Positions 10,370 through 21,878 of a stretch of 64,000 nucleotides of DNA are shown in pieces; position 1 is the first letter of the stretch, and every line of letters begins with the position of its first letter. A program made the translations under genes and the position numbers. Source of the stretch: Lophium mytilinum (Eukaryota; Ascomycota; Dothideomycetes; Mytilinidiales; Mytilinidiaceae). The notes below the pieces were generated by a model, which worked only from the letters and a program-made list of their open reading frames with translations, was not told the origin of the DNA and made no database searches. The DNA lies in the NCBI GenBank assembly GCA_010093605.1, contig MU004199.1:1123609-1187608 (forward strand). The letters run 5' to 3'.

Positions 10370-11900
10370 TCATTTTACCACTACATTCCGTCTCTTACTT
10401 CTCTTCGGAGCAGTGCTATATAAGTTCTTCAAGAAGGACTTCTTCTGCGACGGATTAGGACCGTTGCAAATGACTCTCGCATCAACAATCTTGAGCTTTG
10501 GTTTATGATAATTATGACCGGATGAGTCTCCACGTTTGAAGAGCGCTGGCGAAACCATGAGCTGGACAATATCCCGCTTGCTTGACCTCCTAAGATCTTC
10601 CATATGCTCAGGCACAAACTCGTAGCCATACAGAGCGTCGCCCCAAGAGCCAAAGGAGAAGTCCGCTTTTTGTTTCTTAAAATCAACGTCCAAGGCCATC
10701 GCGTCGCGAACAATATCACGCAGATCGTCCTTGGCAGTTGGTTTATTTGCGCGTGTGACGTAGGATCGCAGGTCTTTCCATATCTTGTGAGTGATCAAAT
10801 CTCGCTGGCCAATCACTTCTCTCATGTCGATTCGAGGCGTTGCTTCCCGCCCTCTCCCTGGGAACAGGAGGTTATACGTCAAGGATCTCCATTCGTGGTA
10901 CTCTTCATATTCAACAGTATTGGATCGAGTTCCTGCAATATTCAGCATATAGGTTCAGCTTGTCACAAACGCAAACGCATACCTTTTCGAAGAGTCGAAT
11001 CCAGGGATACCAGATTGCCTTTCCGAGGCCCACGGTCACGGATGTGCCGCTTTCGCTTTGCTAATCCTCCAGCCCAAACGAAACCAAACCGCTCGCGAGG
11101 ATGTGGTGTAATCACGAAATCCAGGAGTAGATCCCATAGTCGAGCCTCGATAAGGAAACGACGGTTCGGCTTGGAGAGCAACCATATTTCATGATTCTCA
11201 GTGAGGTGCTGAAAACTTTTCGCAGCTGATTTGGTAGTGTAGCCTTCCTCGTTGGTAAAATGCGTCCTTGCCCATCTCTTAATATTTCGTTGTAATCGAA
11301 TCATTTCAGCCCTCAAGTACTCGTCATCGAGACGGTAGCTCCTCTTCCGCTTCTCAAGGCCGAATCCATGCTTTGCTTCCCTCAGTATTTGCTCCTTCTC
11401 GTATAGCTGTCTTCGCAGGCGATGAACCTCGTCAATGAGTTCACTCTGACTCAAATCTTCGGGCGGTGCCGACGGTTTGATAGAAGTCGAAAGGTCGCTG
11501 CCGAGATCGACTGTTACGCTAGGGGTTTTGCTGTTTTCGAAATCCGAGGAATGGCGGCGGGGTGGGGTGATATTTGGTGGGATCAAAACTCTCCGGTCTT
11601 CCTCCGAATCATCTTCCCAGCTCTCCACCTCGAGCAAGGGGTCGAGGAAGGGATTCTCGTGACCGATGTCTGTCGAGAACTGGGCATTTTCCAGTCGAGT
11701 TCGAGGGCCGCCCAGCTCTGGGTATGCACCAGGTTGGGGAGATACTGCTCCTTCTGCCGTTTTCAAGATACTTGCTCTCGTCTCTGAACCTGTCCAGAGC
11801 TCCGACCTTAGAGCTACTCTTGTGTCAGCTTCTCCAGCCTCAAGGTTTTGAATGCTCCAGGCCTACCGGCTTCCCGCTCGTTCAGTCCAAACCCAAACAT
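10370..11900 (-). CDS. conserved-type hypothetical coiled-coil protein, three exons
   Basis: Exons on the minus strand are 11900-11867, 11813-10983 and 10932-10370. The introns are 53 bp (donor GTAGGC, GCTGAC branch, TAG acceptor) and 50 bp (GTATGC, GCAG), and all joins keep frame, giving 475 residues. The reading frame of exon 2 has no in-frame ATG near its 5' end, which is why the short first exon (MFGFGLNEREA) is proposed. The N-terminal 130 residues are acidic and Pro/Ser-rich. A charged coiled coil follows (SQSELIDEVHRLRRQLYEKE), then a Trp-rich globular region with IWLLSKPNRRFLIEARLWDLL and EWRSLTYNLLFPG, and a very basic tail. I recognise no named domain. It may be nuclear because of the basic runs (KRKRH, KRSKRR). 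Confidence 0.75.
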
Positions 11901-12389
11901 ATGAGATTCCATCACAATTGACTTGTCGAGAAGCACGTATACACATTTTGTTTTTGCGGCTTAAGAAGGATTGCCAACACATCTTGACAGGGATTAAGCT
12001 CACCGCCGCGGCCGCCCCACCTCGAACTTTCCCCTGGCCCCATAAATGCAACCCAATGGAAAAAGCCGTCCCAAAAACATGTCTTTCTCATCATTTCACA
12101 CTTGTTCGTGGCGTGGGTTGATGTAGGATGCTTAGGGAGACCTTGGAATTTACAGTGACGTCTGTGCACAATTCAAGGGGCGCATAATCACCCTACGTAA
12201 GCTGCTCACCAAAATCCGAAAACCAGCTTTACAACAATCACAACATCACAGTAAAATCTCTTTGCTCGATGGATGTGATGGATAGGTGTCTATGGGAGTA
12301 TTCCAGCTTCCTGGAACTTATTATCTTCTCGTGGTGCTGAGATACAGCTTTGTGAAGCTACTGATTTGGGGTCGTTTTGGTGTTCCTCG
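11901..12389. other. intergenic region upstream of the coiled-coil gene
   Basis: Promoter side of the minus-strand coiled-coil gene. No gene is seen. Confidence 0.4.
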
Positions 12390-12674
12390 CCCCTTGTAGA
12401 CTGCCACTATTAAAGATCTTTATAAACTAGAAAGCGGAACCTGAGCTGCCTCTTGACTAGCTAGCTATTCACTGTAGGCGTCAACTTAAGTTATGATCAG
12501 TGTAGTTGGCGCTTCCTATTGACTAAGAGGAATCCCGATAATGGGGCTGCTCCTGATAGTGGCATCCAGCTTGCAAAAGCGGCACTCAAGCAGTGATATC
12601 CGTGTGCCTAAACTTATGGCTTAATACTGTAACGTCGATTTCATTGCGGTATAGACTCATGGTCTAGTACTGTA
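12390..12674. mobile_element. degenerate MITE relics
   Basis: Diverged remains of the same TIR family as 9567-9797. One right-type end reads TGTGCCTAAACTTATGGCTT up to ACTGTA at 12631. A second end, ACTCATGGTCTAGTACTGTA, finishes at 12674. Internal words (CTGCCTCTTGACTA, GTAGTTGGC) also match. The two ends lie in the same orientation, so this is a nested or truncated pair rather than one clean insertion. GTAGACTGCCACT at about 12396 recurs near 15437. Confidence 0.55.
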
Positions 12675-13159
12675 TACCAATCACCACACAAATCATAAGA
12701 CAAGTAAGAGGTAGAATTTCAGCATCCATCTTTCATCAAAGTCCTAGACAATCTGCCCAGAAGCACCTCGCACCATTCCCTCTCAAGAACCCTACCCGGG
12801 TTGCAATATACACGATCCGCAGATCTCCGCCAAAAGTCAAAAGAAAGCCGCCGTCCGTCCATAACTCATCGCTCGTGAGGACTTTCGTGCCATGCCCATG
12901 CCACGCCATACCGTATACTCCATACCTCCGTCTTGTGCAATAATCAATGAGACGCTGAATCCGCCCATCATAGAACCTAGCCAAGCCAAGCCAAGCCAAC
13001 ATCACTAACCTCAAAACCTTCTCCACTACCCCAATTTTAGAACTTCATCGATCGTAGCATCTATCATGGAAGCCTAGCCAAGCCAGGCCAACACTCGCCT
13101 TGAACCCTCTCAACCACCCCAATCTTAAAATATTCATCGATCTCGCAGCATGCACCCGC
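12675..13159. other. gene-free region
   Basis: Contains short direct repeats of the type AAGCCAAGCCAAGCCAAC near 12980, and again near 13075 (CTAGCCAAGCCAGGCCAACA). No gene is supported. A minus-strand frame of 96 codons here has no coding character. Confidence 0.4.
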
Positions 13160-14965
13160 TCACCGCCACGGACTCGAACTCCCATGCATATCCACACTCT
13201 CAAACTCCAGCTCCACCTGGTCAATCTTCCTAAACTTCTCCGCCTGCTCCCGCAACTCTCGACTCATCAGCGCCTCTTCGATCGTCGTCTGGCCCTCTTC
13301 CGCGTGCTCGTGGTCTGACTCGCCAGCTACCCAGACACTGTCCTCATTCTCGTTCTCGTTCTCCTTATCGGAATGCCTGCGCCCGTAGGTCCGCGTAGGA
13401 GGCGCCGCCGTCCTTGCCACACCAGCGCTCTTGGTATCCTTGCGCGGTCGGCCCCTCTTCGCCTTGGTCTCGGCGGGTTTCTTCTTGGCGCTGAGCTGCG
13501 CGAGTGACTTCGCGGTTTTGGCTGGCTGGCCGCGGGCGGGCGTCTTGGCGACCCTGCGGCGGGGCGCGACGATGGAGAGCTCGTCTTGGTCTGAGTCGGG
13601 CATGTGGGAGTCCAGGGGGTCGGAGGAAGGGATGTCGAACTCGTCTACTTTCTCGGCAGCCCGACGAGGCTGCTGGCGGCGACGCGGGAGGAGGGCTTGG
13701 AGTTTGGCGGTGGAGAGAGTGGGTGCGCGGGCGGGTTTCCTCGCCTTCACGGGCTTCTTTGCTTTAGTAGTGGGAGCGGCCTCGTCGTCGGATGCGCGGG
13801 GTGTAACATCATAGAGGTCGTCAAACTCGTCAGTTTTGCGGCGCTTGGGGTGGCGTTCTTCGGGCTGTTTGGAGGGGCTGGATGGTTCCGGGCTGCTGGA
13901 TAGTGGAGGTGCCATGGTTGAGCTCCAGACTTCGGGTGCTTGGGGTGAAGAGACTGGGAGTTGGTTCTCTTGGGTTTCTAGAATGTGCTCGGAGGGTGTT
14001 GCGAGACGTGAGAGAGGACTGGACTGTGGGAAGTCCGCAGGTGGTGAGGATGGCGCGGGTGGAGATGATGCTGGGACCTGCACTTCTGGAGACGGAGCTT
14101 TACGCTTCCTGGAGCCTGAGGACTGCCCGGTGCTGGCCGACCTCAAGGTGCTCTCCTCGCCTGGCCCCTCTTCTCCCGATTGCTTGTGCACGTGGAGTGG
14201 CGTTGACTCATTATCGGGGTTGAAGTCGTCCAAGAAATCCAAATCGACATCGCTCTCGTTGTCATCGGAGCTTGGCTGCTGTACCATCCGCAGAATGCTG
14301 GGCTGTCGCGACCTCCTCTTGAAATTCGTCAAAGCCATCATCGACGTCTCCATAGCTGGAGTTCCTTGCGCCTTGAGCGCTGAAGGCGGGTATGCGCCCT
14401 TCGCAGGCGAGGGACTAGGCGTTGGTGACGGGGCCGGTTTCTGCGCAGATGTCGGCTGTTGATCGTCGCTGGATGCCTCGGTGGCCTGGTCTCCGCTAGT
14501 CCTCCTCGAAGGAATGACAACTTCTGGTGACGCGCTCTTCCGCGCCTTCTTCGCCTTCGCCCCCGCGGCCTCATCCCGCTTCTTCTTCAGCGCCTCAATC
14601 GCCTTCGCATGCTTCTTGTCCGGTGTGATTTTCTTAGCTGCACGCTGGGCCGCCCGTTTCGCCTTGCGCTCCGCCGCCGATTTCGCTTCATAAGGATCTG
14701 GTATGAGCTTGTGCGCGCCCGCGACATCGCCTTCGCCCAGGCCGCCAGTCATGTAGTAATCGACATCGGGTTCCTCGGGGAGATCCCACGGGTGCTTCAC
14801 ACGAGGTTTGGTAGCTGCGATTACTAGGCCATCGCCGTCTCCGCTGATCTGGGGGGGCTCGGTCGTTGCGTTTCGTGGTGGGTTGCGCCGAGTCGAGACG
14901 GCCGTGGGTGCTTGCGCCTGAGCGACGCGTGTGGACGCGACCTTGGTCCGCTTAGGGCGCGGCAT
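13160..14965 (-). CDS. large disordered nuclear protein with AT-hook
   Basis: A 601-residue single-exon protein dominated by Ser, Pro, Ala, Lys, Arg, Asp and Glu, hence mostly unstructured. It starts MPRPKRTKVAS and has many basic clusters that would serve as nuclear import signals. It carries an AT-hook-like KRGRPRKD (about residue 500). A Lys/Ala/Glu-rich helix-prone stretch lies around residues 100-145, and the closing segment TTIEEALMSRELREQAEKFR...VELEFESVDMHGSSSPWR looks conserved-like and folded. AT-hooks bind the minor groove of AT-rich DNA, so a chromatin role is plausible. I do not recognise the ortholog. The alternating acidic SSDP/DSDQDE blocks could be kinase or SUMO targets, which is inference only. 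The ATG lies 39 codons ahead of the first low-complexity block. Confidence 0.75.
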   Translation of the reverse strand: MPRPKRTKVASTRVAQAQAPTAVSTRRNPPRNATTEPPQISGDGDGLVIAATKPRVKHPWDLPEEPDVDYYMTGGLGEGDVAGAHKLIPDPYEAKSAAERKAKRAAQRAAKKITPDKKHAKAIEALKKKRDEAAGAKAKKARKSASPEVVIPSRRTSGDQATEASSDDQQPTSAQKPAPSPTPSPSPAKGAYPPSALKAQGTPAMETSMMALTNFKRRSRQPSILRMVQQPSSDDNESDVDLDFLDDFNPDNESTPLHVHKQSGEEGPGEESTLRSASTGQSSGSRKRKAPSPEVQVPASSPPAPSSPPADFPQSSPLSRLATPSEHILETQENQLPVSSPQAPEVWSSTMAPPLSSSPEPSSPSKQPEERHPKRRKTDEFDDLYDVTPRASDDEAAPTTKAKKPVKARKPARAPTLSTAKLQALLPRRRQQPRRAAEKVDEFDIPSSDPLDSHMPDSDQDELSIVAPRRRVAKTPARGQPAKTAKSLAQLSAKKKPAETKAKRGRPRKDTKSAGVARTAAPPTRTYGRRHSDKENENENEDSVWVAGESDHEHAEEGQTTIEEALMSRELREQAEKFRKIDQVELEFESVDMHGSSSPWR

Positions 14966-16384
14966 GGTTTTGTCGTTGATCGCAGCGTGGATAGAGGTAG
15001 AGTCGTGGTTGAGGAATGTCGAGGCTGTGGAGAGCGCGGTGCGCGGGTGCAGTTGTGGAAGATGGTGGGTGCAAAGTGAGGTGGTGATTGACGCCCGTTG
15101 TTTGGATTGTCGTGAAGATCGGATTGTGCTAGTCCCGAAACGGTAAAGCGGGGTACGGCATCACGGGACCAAAGACAATGCCCTCCCACTTCACTCCTCA
15201 ATTGCATGTCCAATTACCATTAGAGGCTCGGTATCCCCCAATCCCGGCTCACCAATCTTGTAAAAGCCAGAATGGCGCACTCAAGCGGTTCAACGCTTTC
15301 TGCGGTGGCCCGAAGAGCGATCAGGCTTGCCAAAGCTGGTGTATACCCTTGTATGAATAGCACATACTGACGGACCTCAAGCGGTACTAAACAAGCATAT
15401 ATAGCACGTAGATAGTGTGTATATACCTTATGGTTTTGTAGACTGCCACTCTCTATTAACGCTAGGTTAACACGCTGCCTTCTAGCTGCACCTGTTCACC
15501 ACTGCTTAAAGAGCCTTGAGAAGTTTGCACCGATCCCAGAACGAAGAACTTCTATCCCATTTGAATCCCCAATAATACATTAAACCACTTCAAGCAAGAA
15601 CTGTATAGAACAAAGCACCACCTTTCCCACGCCCCGCATGCCAGGCTGCCAGGATCTGAGGCAATCCTCCAGCACCCCATCACCAGCCTAACGCCAAACA
15701 CCCCTCCCTCCCGGTGCGCCTGTTACTTCCCTGGTCCATTAGCCTTGTGGCCCCAGGACCATTCTCGCGCGTGGCGACCGCGGGCCTGATCTACCGCGTC
15801 GGCATCTAGGATCTGACCTCAGGGCCGCGGGAATTGCATGTGAAAACGGGCGAACCGAGACGTTTGCTTCGGGCGTGACGGCCTCAAGCGAGGATTGCCT
15901 TTTGCGGGGAGCCTTGCGGTTTGCATGTGCTTGCGGACGTGGGGCGCTGGGGGCACGTCCAAGGTTTGGGTAGAGCAGGATATGAACAGGGCTAGAGCTT
16001 TTTAGGTACCGTGTGAACTGGATCCGTATAATGGTTCTTCTTTTTGTAAGGTTTCTTTTGGAGCGGTGTGTGCTACTGTAAGGCAGCTATGAATTGCACA
16101 CCGGCGGGCCACTAAGATGCGGCTGAATATGTTTCGCCCCACTTTTGGATTTTATTGTTGTGGAGGCTACGATCTTTTGGTCGTGACACTGGCGATACGA
16201 TCAGGCAGCCACAATTACTTAATTTCAACATCGCGGCTGGACGACCAGCCTATATCTCAAGTTTTCGCCTTTCCAAACTGGAGAGAAGATCTAAGTTGGA
16301 GTAAAGATCTAAATTGAGTTGCGGCTACGACCATCATACGTGCAAAGCCAATCGGCCGCTAATTAACCTCCCCTCACCGCAATC
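14966..16384. other. divergent intergenic region
   Basis: 1.4 kb between the AT-hook gene and the Nudix gene. It contains a fragment near 15437 (GTAGACTGCCACT) shared with the MITE-relic area at 12396, and GGCGCACTCAAGCGG near 15270, resembling GCGGCACTCAAGCAG near 12580. These are probably worn repeat pieces. No gene is seen. Confidence 0.4.
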
Positions 16385-17031
16385 ATGTCTACGGCACAAT
16401 CAGATTCAAGTACCTCTACACTCTACACCTCCATACCACCAGATCTGGAAAAATACGCCATCACCAGAGCCGAATTCTTCAAGCAGAACCCGCATTTCGA
16501 TGCCCTAGCCATCGGTGCCGTTGTGTACCACAAGAAGCGGCTGCTGCTTATACAACGCAGCGCCACCGACCGCGGATTCCCAAACTTCTGGGTAACACAT
16601 TTATCATTTCTCTAGCGTAGTTTCACAATACTAACGGACCGATAGGAAGTCCCAGGAGGTGGCTGTGAAGAGACCGATGAGACTATTCTGCACGGCGTCG
16701 AGAGGGAGTTGTTGGAGGAGACGGGATTGAAGGCAAAGCGGTTCGTGAAACTAGTCGCGCAGCTGGACTGGAAGGATATGAGGCCTGGAAGAACGGACAG
16801 GTGGGCTAAGGTGAACGTGGAGGTCGAAGTCGAGGGGATAGAGAAAGAGGGAGATTTGGAGGTCGTTCTGGCTCCTGAGGTAAGATTACAGTCTGATTGT
16901 CGCTGCTGTTGGCTGACTGTTAGTAGGAGCACCAGGCATTCGTCTGGGCGACAGAAGAGTTTGTTGAGGAGAAGACGAAAGATGGAACATCATTGGGCAT
17001 ATTCAAGCCTAGGTTGTGGGTCCCAACGTAG
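16385..17031 (+). CDS. Nudix hydrolase
   Basis: Three exons: 16385-16591, 16646-16879 and 16927-17031, both introns phase 0 (54 and 47 bp; donors GTAACA and GTAAGA, CTAAC branch before the first acceptor). The 181-residue protein has a complete Nudix box: G-GCEETDETILHGVERELLEETGL fits Gx5Ex7REUxEExGU and lies around residues 73-97. The box binds Mg2+ and cleaves nucleoside diphosphates linked to another moiety. The preceding segment AIGAVVYHKKRLLLIQRS is the usual first strand pair, and the family's aromatic contact follows in HQAFVWAT. The substrate (damaged nucleotide, NAD-like or isoprenyl diphosphate) is not readable. Ending the second intron at the earlier TAG would give an immediate stop, which decides the acceptor at 16926. 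Confidence 0.92.
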
Positions 17032-18626
17032 GATCTGCGGGATTACGGTTTCTAGGCGGGACGATACGATGGAGGAAAGACCATGACCGTTGATGGAAGG
17101 TGGTTAGACGGAACGATCTCGGTGAATATAGAAGCAAAAGGAAGCATGATCTGGGCCTTGTAAGGCAGACGTGGCGTTCGACGTCAAGACAGAGCCTACT
17201 CTACGTCAGGCATAGACTATAGATCTCGTAGCTAGCACCGTTTCCAAGCGCCAGGAACGATCTGTTTGAGAAGTGTCAGGAAATATCACCTCTTCGGGCG
17301 TCTTGCCATAGAGACAAGTCCGAAACGCGCAGCGAGCGAGACATTCTTAGTTGAAGCTCGGAAGAAGCAATCAGAGATTGACAGATCTGAAAACAAAGAC
17401 GCGTCGACAAGCGACGTCCTAACTATGATGAGAGGCCCGAAGATAGATCAGTCGTTCCGCAACGTGGAGGCAGCCGTTGGCAAGGATACCCTATCTGGCC
17501 ACTGGGCTATCCGCGGACTGCGTGACATATCGGACTAGCTGCAGATCGTGAATGTGATCAATCTACGTACCAAAGTACGTCGGAGCCTGCTCAGGGAAAT
17601 GACAGGATGTAATCGGCTGCACCTCGTGGTTGGTAGTGGGCGGAGCGGCTCCAAGAATGTCCAAGAGAGACGGAAGCAATGGAGATGGGGCCCAAAGGAG
17701 GCCCAGAGGAGGCTCGCATGAAAGCGCTAGGAGCCCGTAGCAGCCCCAAAGCTCGACTGAGCCGGCTTTCAGGAGAGCCAGGTCGCAGAGTGAGGGAAGG
17801 GCCGGGCAATGCTCCGTGGTGTGCGAGCTAACGTCGTATACGGTCGTCGCGAAAGCAAGTTAACCACACAATAGCTGTCCGGAACCTTGCGAAAAGGGAT
17901 TTTGCCTACGTTTCTGTGGTCGTCTTGTTCCTGACGCGGCGAGAGACTAAAGTTGGAGCTGGACATGAAGCACTCAGCCCCAACGGCACCGTTTCAGGAG
18001 CTCTGAGCAAGTACTAGCGGCGAGAAACGATAATGCGAGTGGCACTCCCGGGCCTAGCTAGTTAGTAGCAAACGATACGGCAACCGCAAAAGGAAGAGGC
18101 GAGCTGGTGTTGGTAAGGTGGCGGGCTGGTGCGTCTGCTAGAGCACAGTATCCAAAGTACCTACGGAGGCCGACATCTCATGGCGGAGCGAGAGACGTAG
18201 CGGGTATTATATGTATTATATAACGCAGCGGGAGTCGTCGGAGGAGTGCTTCATGATGCGCTGGACGCGGGGCGCGCTCGGGATGTGGAGTCGTGCGCAG
18301 ATGACGGCGGCGGACAAAGGCGGGCGCTACATACAAAGCATCTCTCGATTACGAAGAACGGCGGGCGGGACAGTTCTGCAGTAGGCTTGGGGCCACAGGG
18401 CAAAGGGAAGCACTTTCGGAGGTGCATTCGAAAAGAGAAGAGGTCTGCTGCACGGCTGTTTTCTGCAGATGATCCCCCCGGCCACTAAATAATACATACT
18501 AGGCCTGGAAGACGTCGTTTTGGTCTGGGGAAAGCCGGCCACCACAATCCCAGCCCGACGCTACCTACGTGCCTACATATCACGGCCTGCGAACACCAGA
18601 CAGAGCCCTCACAAAGCAGCAGCAGC
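17032..18626. other. long upstream region of the Zn2Cys6 regulator
   Basis: 1.6 kb without a supportable gene. A TATA-like ATTATATGTATTATATAA lies near 18205, about 420 bp before the regulator's ATG. A long promoter and leader is common for fungal regulators. Confidence 0.45.
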
Positions 18627-21600
18627 ATGTCGGGCGAGCACAGCTTCATGGCCGCCCCGGCGCCCTCGGCCTCGCAAGCGCCCCAGGGCAATCCAGTCCC
18701 GTAGGCATCCTCTTGCTGTCGCAAACCGGCCTTCGCTTGCTCACCCACCGCAGGAACTCGCAGCAGATCGGCCACCCGAGCTTCAGACGGCAGCGCGCCA
18801 GTCGGGCATGTGAAGTGAGTGCTCCCGCTTTCTGTATAGCTTTGCTGGTGTTCTGCGCTCCACGCCCGCGTTACTCCAGTGCGGGACTGTCGTTATATCT
18901 ATCTGCGCAGAGTGCCTCGGCACCGAGGTTTCGTCCAGCCTTTGGTGGATTACAGTTCTTGAGTTGTGCTAATCATGGCGCGAGCAGACATGCCATGCAC
19001 GCAAAGTAAGGCCCCGAGACTCGCCCACCGACCACCAGCGAATAACACAGACAGGTCCGCTGCGACGCTGCCAGCTTAGGCGTGCCGTGTACGAACTGCA
19101 CCGCCTTCTCCATCGAGTGCCGCATCCCCACCCCGAAGCGCAAGAAGACCCAGGTCAAGGCTAAGGATGGCGAGAGGTACGGCCCTGGGCACATCCAACG
19201 AAGACAAGCCAAGCTGACTGCTGCCTTTTCATAGCGATCGTGGAGACAGTAACACTGAAGTCGATAGGTCCCCCGCGACTGTGGACGAGAATCCGGATGG
19301 CCCACCGCGAGACAAGACGACCGTATACCACTCGGCGGATGGCACTCCCACAACGGCCATCAACAACGCCTATGCGGCCCAGCAGAACTCGCACAATGGC
19401 ATGTATGTGCAGTTCATGAAGCCAAAGTTTGCCAGAGCACCCATCAAGGAGGCCGGACGCGTGGCGTATCTAGGAGAATCCTCAAACCTGTCACTTCTTG
19501 TTCACGACCGCTATGGTACGACCGACGTCGTGCACTATCCCCTGCCAGAGAACGTGCGAGGGGCGAAAGCCCGAGTGAACGAGCTGGACAACATGGAGAT
19601 TGACATTTTGCACCAGCGCGGGGCATTCCTCCTCCCTCCACGAGCATTATGCGACGAGCTGGTCGAAGCCTTCTTCAAATGGGTGGCTCCGGTGGTCCCT
19701 GTTATCAACCGCAGCCGCTTCATGCGACAGTACCGTGACCCGAAGAATCCACCCTCACTTCTACTACTCCAAGCGATCTTATTGGCCGGTTCCCGTGTGT
19801 GTACGAATCCCCAGTTGATGGATCCAAGCGGTTCAACTACTCCAGCAGCCATGACATTCTACAAGCGAGCAAAGGCTTTGTATGATGCAAACTACGAGGA
19901 TGACCGAGTCACCATTGTCCAGTCTGTCATTCTCATGGGGTGGTACTGGGAAGGCCCAGAAGGTAAGTTTGGAGTCCTGGACTCTAGCCGCATTTCCAAA
20001 CTAATCAATGCATAGATGTTACCAAAAACGTGTTCTACTGGAGTAGGGTAGGCATAGTAGTTGCGCAGGGATCTGGCATGCACCGAAGGTGAGATTTTGA
20101 GTTCCTCAACACTGAAATTTCGCTAACCAGAATAGTGTCGAGGGATCCCAGCTCAGCAGGTCAGACAAACGACTATGGAAGAGGATCTGGTGGACGCTGT
20201 TTTCCAGAGACCGATCAGTCGCAGTCGCGCTCGGCAGACCGGTGGCCATCAATCCGGAAGACTCCGACGTCGAGATGATCTCTGAAGACGACTTTGTAGA
20301 AGACGAGCCCGACCGGCCTGCGGAATATCCACCAGAACCCGTTCATGTTCACTTCTTCATCAACTACGTCAAATTGTGCGAGATCATGGGCCTAGTTCTA
20401 TCGCAACAATACTCTGTTGCTTCCAAATATCGACGTACTAACGCTATTGATCTCACCCACAGTGACATGGCCTTGGCGGATTGGTTACAACACTGTCCCG
20501 CCGACGTGTTATGGGATAGGTCAAATCATCATTTCTGGGCTGCATTACTTCATTCTAATTACTAGTAAGTCTGCTGCCTCATTCTATTAAGGCCACGCTA
20601 ACCAGTTAGTACTACGCTATGTTTGCTGCATCGCGCCCACATGCCGCCCGCTGGCTCACCCAAGGCCAATGCGAATGGGTTTTCCTCGGAAGAAACAGCA
20701 TATCCATCTAGGAATATTGCTTACCAAGCGGCGGCTATGATCACATCCATAATCGAAAATCTACGAGCACACGACGAACTACGATATACGCCGGCATTCA
20801 TGTAGGTCCTCAATTAGACCTAGGATGAGCTCAGCTAATGCCTCCTAGTGTGTACAGTCTTTTCTCAGCCCTAATCATGCACGTGTACCAGATGCGATCA
20901 TCCAACAAGTCAATCGTCTCAGCAACCGAGGCGCGTCTTCAGACTTGCATGGATGCCTTGAAAGAAGTGTCCAAGGTGTGGCTAGTGGCGAAGATGGTTC
21001 ATACTCTCTTTGAGTCTATTCTCGGCAACAAGCACTTGGAAGAGAGGCTGCAAAAGGCTGCTGGCAAACGGCATCAGAAGAACAAGCAGTCAGTGCCTCA
21101 TCCGCCGCCGAAACCCACACAGGATGCAGCATCCAAGAGAAAGTTTGACGACATGGACCTTGGCTTCTCCAATGGACCACCAGCTGCTCAGGTATCGTAT
21201 GAGCGCTCGAGACCGCAGACGCCAGCCGTCACACCGTCCCGGGACATACAACAGCAATCAATGCCGAATATGACCGCCACCTCTCCACACATGCCTCGAC
21301 AAAACAGCGATGCTTTCATGGGCCCTTCGCGGTCCGGAACACGTCCAACTACTCCTTTCAACCCGTCATACTCATATCCGGGCACTCCTCCAGAGCTCTT
21401 TTTGGTCACACGGAATTCACCGAACATCTCTCAGGAGCTTTGGCAAAACTTCCAGCCTGATCAGCTATTTCCTGCGGACACTCATGTCAACTTCCCCGCC
21501 ATCTCACCGAATCAGAACGGCCTCGTGGACCCAGCTCTATCACGACCTCACCAATCGATGCCGATGCATCCGCACAACGCCAACATGCAGTCTGCCGGCG

Positions 21601-21878
21601 CACATCACATGCAAACACCCCATAGCGCTACGATACCCGGCTTCGACCAAACGGACCCCAACGGGTGGTCTTCGCACGTTGACATGATGGCACAGCACCA
21701 GCAAGGGGCAGGTGGCGACGACACATGGAGCAACAGCAGCAACGGACGAAACCCCATCGTGCCCACAACGCTGAACGTTGAGGACTGGTACGTGTTTCTT
21801 CAGCAGTCGAATTCCGCCGACCCGTCGGACCTCCTGAGCATGTACAATCATCCGCAGTCTGCGTATAATGGAACATGA
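18627..21878 (+). CDS. Zn2Cys6 transcription factor, CTF1beta/FarB-like fatty-acid regulator
   Basis: Nine exons: 18627-18700, 18754-18814, 18988-19005, 19055-19176, 19235-19962, 20016-20088, 20136-20564, 20610-20801 and 20849-21878, all in frame, giving 908 residues. The zinc cluster is Cx2Cx6Cx8Cx2Cx6C (ACETCHARKVRCD, then PCTNCTAFSIECR, followed by basic PKRKKTQ). It is split over exons 2, 3 and 4; exon 3 is an 18-nt micro-exon encoding TCHARK. A long fungal-specific transcription factor middle region follows (SLLVHDRYGTTDVVHY, FFKWVAPVVPVINR, WKRIWWTLFSRDRSVAVALGRP), then a Gln/Pro/Asn-rich tail. This layout matches cutinase transcription factor 1 beta/FarB, activators of peroxisomal beta-oxidation and cutinase genes through CCTCGG. 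The FarB rather than FarA assignment rests on the zinc-cluster wording and is less certain. Donor 1 is GTAGGC, a weaker form. Confidence 0.9.
18915..18928. promoter_or_regulatory. intronic CCTCGG/CCGAGG inverted repeat
   Basis: Inside intron 2 of the FarB-like gene lies CCTCGGCACCGAGG, two copies of the Far core facing each other with a 2-bp spacer. Zn2Cys6 proteins of this class often bind paired half-sites, so autoregulation is possible. Position and spacing are seen; function is inferred. Confidence 0.4.

Noticed and set aside
12736-13026. Minus-strand frame of 96 codons
   Set aside because: Starts inside AAGCC direct repeats and has no coding character.
13431-14462. Plus-strand open frames
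   Set aside because: Antisense to the low-complexity AT-hook gene.
17266-17538. Plus-strand frame of 90 codons upstream of the regulator
   Set aside because: No domain and atypical codon use; probably chance.
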